Below are positions 49,045 to 53,942 of a stretch of 53,942 nucleotides of DNA, piece by piece. This stretch comes from JAGQRJ01 sp041402045 (GTDB lineage: Bacteria > Planctomycetota > J058). The notes below the pieces were generated by a model. The model was not told the origin of the DNA and did not search any database. It worked only from the letters and a program-made list of their open reading frames with translations. Where the stretch lies: contig JAWKSZ010000059.1 in assembly GCA_041402045.1 (NCBI GenBank), positions 1 through 53,942 of the forward strand, written 5' to 3'. Position 1 is the stretch's first letter, and each line of letters begins with the position of its first letter. The translations under genes and the position numbers were made by a program.

Positions 49045-52000
49045 GGGAGCTCCCAGCGCAGGCTGCGCGAGCGGCCGCCGAGGCCGAGGGTGTCCAGCTC
49101 GAGGGCCTCGCCAGCGGCGAGGGGCGTGTTCAGCGTGAGGCGGAAAGCGCCCAGGGCGTCGGCCTGGACCTCCTGCGCGCCGCTGGCGCGGATCAAGCGC
49201 ACGGTCGCGAAGGGCGCGGCCTGGCCCGCGAGCTCGACGTCCTGAGCGGCAGGGGTCGCCGCGGCGCGGGGCGGCGCGGGCGCCTGGGCCGGCGCGCTGT
49301 AGTACGGCCGGGTCAGGGTCCCGCCCGCGTTCTGCAGTACGCGGCGCAGCTCGTCGGTGTCGTCGAAGTCCCCGTCGCCGTTGCGATCCTCCAGGCGCCA
49401 GAGGGTGTCGCTGGCGGTGTCCGCCACCCACAGGCTCCCGTCGGCGTAGGCCGAGGCGCTGGCCGCGCCGCCGACCGACCCGGTGGGGTCGCTGAAGGCG
49501 CGCGTGGGCACGCCCGCGGCGTCGATCCACTCCAAGCTCGCGCCGCCGGTGAGCCCGACCCACGCGCCCAGGCGCTGGGCCGGGTCGAACACCACGTCGG
49601 TCACGAAGCCCGCGGCGACGTAGCGCACCACGCGCTCGCCGACGTCGAGGGTGTCGCCGTCTCCGTTCAGGTCCTCGTGGGCGACGAGCATGTTCCCGCC
49701 CCCGCCGGTCACGGTGTGGAACACGCGGCCGTAGGCGTCGACCCCGAGCCCCCACTGGGCGCCGGCGTAGTCCACGTCGTTCACGATCGTCGCCTCCCCT
49801 GCGTCGAGGGCGTCGCCGTCGCCGTTGAGGTCGATCAGGCGCAGCAGGTCGTCGGCGCCGCCGCCGCTGCCGTTGTCGATCAGCCACAGCGCGCCGTCGG
49901 GCCCGAGGGCCACGCTCGCGGGGCTGGTGAGCACCGCGCCCAGGGGGCTCGTGTTGTCGAAGAACACCCGGGCCTCGCCCGCGTCCTGGGCGTCGCCGTC
50001 GCCGTCGAGGTCGACCAGGCGCAGCACCTGATCGGCGGCGGCGTCGGGGAGGTAGATCACCCCGGCGGCGCTCATGCAGGGCTCCTGCAGGTTGCTCCCC
50101 GCGGCGGTCACGAACACCGCGCGCAGCTCGTCGGGGTCGTCCAGGTCCCCGTCCTGGTTGCGGTCGAGGGCCAGGAACAGGGTCGCCGGCGCGCCGCCGG
50201 TGGGCTTCTCGACCACGAGCACACCGCCGCTGCCCAGGGCGCGCTCGGGAGCCACCTGCAGTGTGAAGGCGCCTGCGGGGGGGCTCAGCGCGGCGCCGCT
50301 CGTCGAGGCCAGGCCTGCGGGCAGCGCCAGGGCGTAGCGGGCGCGGGGCACCAGGGGGCGCCGCGGCGCGAGGAGGACCCGCGCGCCGTCCGCGCGGAGG
50401 TCCGCGGGGAGCGTCGCCCCGCTCGGGTCGACGAGGGCGACGCCGGCGAGGGTCGCGGGGTCCACCGGCGCCGAGAAGCGCAGCTCGAGGGCGCCGTCGG
50501 GGCGAGCGTGGCCCACACCGCCGTGCACGGCGGCGCCGAGGAACGCCAGCCCCGGCGAGGGGAGCAGCGCGCCGGCCGGGTAGTGGGTGGCCACCGCGCG
50601 GGCCGTCACCGCGGAGGTGTGCTCCTCGCGGCTGCCGGTGATCAGGAGCCCGCCCCGGTCGAGGGCCACCACGGAGCAGCCGTCGAGCTTGGGCGTGCTC
50701 ACGCTCGACCACGACCCGGCGCTGGGGTCGAACAGCTCCAGGCTCTGGGCGCCGGTCGGGGGCCCGGCCTGGACCACGCCGCCGCCGACGACCGCGACGC
50801 GCCCGTCGCTCAGGCGCACGGCCCGCGCGGAGAAGCGCGCGGTCGCGAGCGGCGGCGCCGGGCTGAAGCTCAGGGTCTGGGGGTCGAACAGGTCGACCTC
50901 GGCGTGGAGCGCGGTCGCGCCGCCGCCGCCGAAGCCCGAGGCGCCGCCGGCGAACAGCAGCCGGCCGTCCGCCAGGGTCGCGATCGCCATGTAGGAGCGC
51001 GGCACGCTGAGCCCGTTCTGGGTCGGGGTCGGGGCGCCGGGGCGGTCCAGGTCGAACACCAGGTTCGCGGTCAGGTTCAAGAGGCGCCCGTCGGGGAGCT
51101 GGGCCCAGTCCCCCGGGGGCAGGGGTTGGCCCGGGAGCACGCTCAGGCTCCCGTCCCGCGGGTCGTAGACCTCGACCGTGGTCAGCGGGCGGCCGCCGGC
51201 GTGGCCGAAGGTGTCCAGCCCGCCGACGAAGGCCACCCGCCCCGAGGGCAGGACGAAGGCGACGTGCTCGACCCGGGTGCTGGCCAGGGTCACCGGGAGC
51301 GTGGACCAGCGGTCGCTGGCCGGGGTGTAGACCTCGAGGCTGTCGAGCGCGCCGAGGGCGGTGTCGTAGCCTCCGGCCACGAGCACGCGTCCGTCCTGGA
51401 GCAGGCTCGCGGTGTGCGCGGTGCGCGGGGCGGCGAGGGGGGCAGTCGCCGCGAAGCGCCCGGTCTCGGGGTCGTAGCGGTCGGCGTCGCCGATGGCGGC
51501 GCCGTTCTCCCCGCCGCAGGTGAACACCTGCCCGTCGGGGAGGAACAGCGCGACGGCGCCGCTGCGGGCGGCGCCGGGCAGGGCCAGGTCCCGCGGGGTC
51601 GAGGGCAGGGCCGAGCGCGTGCGCAGGCTGGCGGTGAAGGGCGCGGTCGAGGCGCCCTGGGCCGAGCGGGTGCGGGCGCGGACCTCGAGCTCGAGCAGCG
51701 CGTCGCCGGGCCAGCGCGGGGTGGGGCGGATCGTGAGCCGCTCGGCGCTGGCGTCGAGGGTGTGCGAGGTCGCGGCGGCGACCCCGTTCACCCGCACGGT
51801 GACGTCCTGGGCCAGGCTCTGCGGGTCCATGGCCTCGCTGAACACGAGCTCCAGCGCCTGGTCGAGGGCGAGGTCGGTCGAGCCGTCGGGCGGCGTGAGG
51901 CTCAGGACCTGGGCGGGGATGGCGCTCGAGGTCACCGGGGCGGCGGTCGAGCTGCGTCGGCTCGAGCTCTCGCCGCAGGCGACGAGCAGGGAGGTCGAGA

Positions 52001-52046
52001 GGACGAACGAGGTCGCGCGGAGGGCGCGGGGGGAGAACGGGAACAC
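49041..52046 (-). CDS. Large lipoprotein with Ig-like, Kelch and calcium-loop domains
   Basis: A 1001-aa lipoprotein with lipobox LLVAC (about Cys24). Order: an SbsA-type Ig-like domain (PPDGSTDLALDQALELVFSEAMD), a Kelch-like propeller (DGQVFTCGGENG, DGRVLVAGGYD, SGRVAFVGGLD, DGRLLFAGGASG, DGRVAVVGGGV), a second Ig-like domain, and a propeller with DxNxDGD calcium loops (LDRNQDGDLDDPDE, EDRNGDGDFDDTDE), closing with a beta-sandwich. It is exported to the outer surface or periplasm. GTG 52046 has GAGGAG upstream. It is translationally coupled to PepSY. The partner may be a metal or haem source; this is inference. Confidence 0.85.
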   Translation of the reverse strand: MFPFSPRALRATSFVLSTSLLVACGESSSRRSSTAAPVTSSAIPAQVLSLTPPDGSTDLALDQALELVFSEAMDPQSLAQDVTVRVNGVAAATSHTLDASAERLTIRPTPRWPGDALLELEVRARTRSAQGASTAPFTASLRTRSALPSTPRDLALPGAARSGAVALFLPDGQVFTCGGENGAAIGDADRYDPETGRFAATAPLAAPRTAHTASLLQDGRVLVAGGYDTALGALDSLEVYTPASDRWSTLPVTLASTRVEHVAFVLPSGRVAFVGGLDTFGHAGGRPLTTVEVYDPRDGSLSVLPGQPLPPGDWAQLPDGRLLNLTANLVFDLDRPGAPTPTQNGLSVPRSYMAIATLADGRLLFAGGASGFGGGGATALHAEVDLFDPQTLSFSPAPPLATARFSARAVRLSDGRVAVVGGGVVQAGPPTGAQSLELFDPSAGSWSSVSTPKLDGCSVVALDRGGLLITGSREEHTSAVTARAVATHYPAGALLPSPGLAFLGAAVHGGVGHARPDGALELRFSAPVDPATLAGVALVDPSGATLPADLRADGARVLLAPRRPLVPRARYALALPAGLASTSGAALSPPAGAFTLQVAPERALGSGGVLVVEKPTGGAPATLFLALDRNQDGDLDDPDELRAVFVTAAGSNLQEPCMSAAGVIYLPDAAADQVLRLVDLDGDGDAQDAGEARVFFDNTSPLGAVLTSPASVALGPDGALWLIDNGSGGGADDLLRLIDLNGDGDALDAGEATIVNDVDYAGAQWGLGVDAYGRVFHTVTGGGGNMLVAHEDLNGDGDTLDVGERVVRYVAAGFVTDVVFDPAQRLGAWVGLTGGASLEWIDAAGVPTRAFSDPTGSVGGAASASAYADGSLWVADTASDTLWRLEDRNGDGDFDDTDELRRVLQNAGGTLTRPYYSAPAQAPAPPRAAATPAAQDVELAGQAAPFATVRLIRASGAQEVQADALGAFRLTLNTPLAAGEALELDTLGLGGRSRSLRWELP

Positions 52047-52390
52047 AGCGGTCGCTCCTCCGGTGCCCTCGTTCCCGTTGCCGAGGACCCGGATTCAGAT
52101 GGGGTGGTTGATCCCCGGCCTGACGCAACGCGCAGCCCAATCGCAAGTCGTGTTGGCGGGGACGGGGCGGAGCCCAGCGCGTCCGATTTTCGGGATCCGG
52201 AGCGACTGAATCTCAAAGTCATAAACGAATCGGTACGTCACAAGGCACTGATATGAATGCAATACGCTCCAGGTTGCAATTGAGACCGTGTCTCAATATC
52301 GTGTTTGTTGCGACGGCGGCGGCCCCCGACTGGATTCCCGTTGAAGGCCGTGGGTCGCCGTCGATCGCCTCCACCCAGCACGAGGAACCC
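52047..52390. other. 344-bp divergent regulatory region
   Basis: It lies between the Kelch lipoprotein and the small basic protein. Its 52195-52310 part is much less GC-rich than the rest of the window. It contains the perfect inverted repeat at 52279-52297 and a TCTCAA half-match near 52210. An in-frame ATG at 52253 could lengthen the small gene, but I see no ribosome-binding site for it. Confidence 0.45.
52279..52297. promoter_or_regulatory. Perfect inverted repeat ATTGAGAC-cgt-GTCTCAAT
   Basis: 8-bp arms with a 3-bp centre. It resembles metalloregulator-type inverted repeats in shape (TTGAGA half-sites) but matches no consensus I can name. Confidence 0.5.
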
Positions 52391-52741
52391 ATGTCGTATC
52401 GCTGCGAAATCTCCGGCAAGCTCGTCCCCGACGGCGTCCCCGCCCACCGCCTGGTGTGGGCGATCCGCCCCTCCACCTACCCTCCCCGCGAGAACGCGTT
52501 CAAGCGCCGACCTGGCGGCGGCAAGCGCCGCAAGGCCGTCGCCGACCGAGGCGGCTCGGGCTACGAGGTCGCGCGCGAGGTGGTGGTGTGCGCCGAGGTG
52601 GCCAGGCAGTACGCCGCTCGCGAGCCTGACATGCTCCCCGCCCGGCCGCCCCGCAAGCGGCGGATCCAACAGATCATGGACGAGCTCTACGGCGACCTGT
52701 CGAGGTCGACCTTCACCAGCTCCTACGCCCAGCGCGCCTGA
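52391..52741 (+). CDS. Small basic protein of unknown function (116 aa)
   Basis: Not recognised. MSYRCEISGKLVPDGVPAHRLVW at the start, a basic middle (KRRPGGGKRRKAV), a helical segment (YEVAREVVVCAEVARQYAA) and a short basic tail. Two Cys. GAGGA precedes the ATG. It is convergent with feoB, with which it shares a terminator hairpin, and lies downstream of the 52279 palindrome. It could be a small regulator or nucleic-acid-binding protein. Confidence 0.55.
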   Translation: MSYRCEISGKLVPDGVPAHRLVWAIRPSTYPPRENAFKRRPGGGKRRKAVADRGGSGYEVAREVVVCAEVARQYAAREPDMLPARPPRKRRIQQIMDELYGDLSRSTFTSSYAQRA

Positions 52742-52779
52742 GCGCTCCGCGGGCGCGGCTCCGCCGCGCCCGCGCGCTC
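52740..52779. terminator. Bidirectional terminator hairpin
   Basis: GCGGGCGCGG (52749-52758), loop ctccg, CCGCGCCCGC (52764-52773): a perfect 10-bp stem. It is extended by GAGCGC/GCGCTC (52740-52745 and 52774-52779). It overlaps the stops of both convergent genes. Confidence 0.75.
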
Positions 52780-53942
52780 AATACCCCAGGGCGCGCATGC
52801 TCTGGTAGGTGATCAGCGCGGCCACGTAGGCCAGGGCGAGGAAGCCCGCGAGCTGGCCCAGCGCGAACGGCCAGGACTTGGCCTCCCGGCGCACGACCGC
52901 GACGGTGGCCCCGCACTGCAGGGCGAACACGTAGAACGCGAGCAGCGAGAACACCGTCGCCAGGGAGAACACCTTGCGCCCGGTCTTGGGGTCGACCTCG
53001 TTGCGCATGACGTTGCGCAGGTCGGCGCTCTCCTCGTCGACCTCGTCGCCGACGCTGTAGACCACGCCCATGGTGCCCACGAACACCTCGCGCGCGGCGA
53101 AGCTCGCGATCACCCCCACCCCGATCTTCCAGTCGTAGCCCAGCGGGCGCACCACCGGCTCGATCGCGTGGCCGAGCTGGCCGGCGTAGCTCTCGCGCAG
53201 GCTCACGGCCTGGTGCTCCTCGTCGCTCATGCCCTCAGGCTGAGGCTGGCGGGGGAAGGTCATGAGCACCCACAGGACCACCGAGACCGCGAAGATCACC
53301 GTGCCCGCGCGCTTGAGGAAGTCGCCGCCGCGCACGCGGAGCTTGAGCAGGGTCGCCATCAGGCTCGGGCGACGGTAGGGCGGGAGCTCGACCACCAGGG
53401 GCAGGAGCCGCCCGCGGTGGCGCTTGCCCACGCGGCTGACGAGGAACGCGACGAGCACCGCGCCGCCCATGCCGGACAGGTAGAGCCCGAGCATGACCAG
53501 GCCCTGGAGGTTGACCCCCGGGATCCCGCTGTCCTCGGGCACGAAGGCCGCGATCAGGAGCGTGTAGACGGGGAGCCGCGCGCTGCAGGTCATGAGCGGA
53601 GCGACGAGGATCGCCAGCCAGCGCTCGAAGCGGTTGGAGATCGAGCGCGTGGCCATGACGCCCGGGATCGCGCAGGCGAACGAGCTCAGGAGCGGAATGA
53701 ACGAGCGCCCCGAGAGGCCCACCGCGCGCAGGGGTCGGTCGACGAGGAACGCGGCCCGGGCCATGTAGCCCGTGTCCTCGAGCAGCCCAATGAAGAAGAA
53801 CAGGATCAGGATCTGGGGGAGGAACACGAGCACCCCGCCCACACCGCCAATGATCCCGTCGACGACGAGGCTCGTGCCCAGCTCGCCCAGGGTCGGGCCG
53901 AGGTGCGTCTCCACCGCCGCGCCCAGGGCGCCGAACAGGCCC
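52778..53942 (-). CDS. feoB: Ferrous iron transporter FeoB, membrane domain (5' part outside window)
   Basis: The C-terminal part (at least 388 residues) of the FeoB permease. Gate signatures are seen: FLPQILILFFFIGLLEDTGYMARAAFLVD, then SFIPLLSSFACAIPGVMATR (gate 1, with the conserved Cys) and, after more helices, FAAREVFVGTMG (gate 2). It ends with FALQCGATVAV and the last two helices. It imports Fe2+ in the inner membrane, driven by the N-terminal G-domain, which lies beyond the window edge. The frame is open to 53942 with family-like sequence (LFGALGAAVE), so the gene is cut by the window, not broken. No FeoA or FeoC was seen downstream. Confidence 0.93.
   Translation of the reverse strand, partial: GLFGALGAAVETHLGPTLGELGTSLVVDGIIGGVGGVLVFLPQILILFFFIGLLEDTGYMARAAFLVDRPLRAVGLSGRSFIPLLSSFACAIPGVMATRSISNRFERWLAILVAPLMTCSARLPVYTLLIAAFVPEDSGIPGVNLQGLVMLGLYLSGMGGAVLVAFLVSRVGKRHRGRLLPLVVELPPYRRPSLMATLLKLRVRGGDFLKRAGTVIFAVSVVLWVLMTFPRQPQPEGMSDEEHQAVSLRESYAGQLGHAIEPVVRPLGYDWKIGVGVIASFAAREVFVGTMGVVYSVGDEVDEESADLRNVMRNEVDPKTGRKVFSLATVFSLLAFYVFALQCGATVAVVRREAKSWPFALGQLAGFLALAYVAALITYQSMRALGY

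Noticed and set aside
52253..52390. In-frame 46-codon extension of the small basic protein
   Set aside because: It lies over the AT-rich operator region and has no ribosome-binding site. ATG 52391 has GAGGA upstream.
53915..53942. Considered feoB to be a 5'-truncated gene starting at 53914
   Set aside because: The frame stays open with FeoB-like residues to the window edge, so the cut is made by the window.

Overview
The window is about 54 kb of very GC-rich DNA (roughly 70% by eye), densely coded on both strands. The gene content suggests a Planctomycetota-like bacterium; a myxobacterium-like or other large-genome organism is a weaker alternative. The pointers are secreted FG-GAP/UnbV, PPC, Kelch and toroid proteins, a Ser/Thr kinase fused to a formylglycine-generating-enzyme (FGE) fold, a sorbosone-dehydrogenase/diheme cytochrome fusion, many signal peptides, and many GTG or rarer starts. 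No rRNA, tRNA, IS transposase or CRISPR array was seen. The assignment is inference.

Layout. 0.1-9.7 kb: secreted hydrolase, TraB/GumN-like protein, a 161-bp palindromic MITE-like element, FkbM-like methyltransferase, S41 protease, 2-hydroxyacid dehydrogenase, secreted unknown, J-domain protein, metallophosphoesterase. 10-18.8 kb: secreted oxidoreductase-cytochrome, a 1214-aa multidomain surface protein, a small lipoprotein, a beta-propeller, an alpha/alpha toroid and a truncated second copy of the propeller. 18.8-26.8 kb: the most interesting block. A pentapeptide-repeat protein diverges from an uncharacterised 847-aa protein, a RavA-like MoxR ATPase, a protein with a possible degenerate vWA fold, and a patatin-like lipase. 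The two divergent genes share an unusual hexapeptide repeat. 26.8-39.9 kb: DUF971 protein, FG-GAP/UnbV protein, MurJ, a 1440-aa TPR-PPC protein, a Wzy-like polymerase behind a leader ORF, a small atypical gene pair, and asnB. 40-45.4 kb: a 1674-aa receptor with pseudokinase, kinase, membrane helix, acidic repeat and FGE domain, facing a truncated pseudopilin-like gene. 45.5-53.9 kb: a probable iron locus with a Fur-box-like site, a Cys-rich small protein coupled to a Kelch protein, a Kelch lipoprotein coupled to a PepSY membrane protein, a palindromic operator, a small basic protein and partial FeoB.

How the genes work together. Many neighbours overlap through NTGA stop/start junctions (ATGA, GTGA, and apparently CTGA and TTGA), which implies translational coupling. 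Several genes have a -10-like hexamer 5-7 nt before the ATG, which suggests leaderless transcripts. At two places a gene loses its 3' end exactly at the stop codon of a convergent neighbour, which looks like rearrangement junctions. One of these borders the pentapeptide/MoxR/patatin block. All assignments come from reading the sequence and remembered family motifs; no database search was possible.
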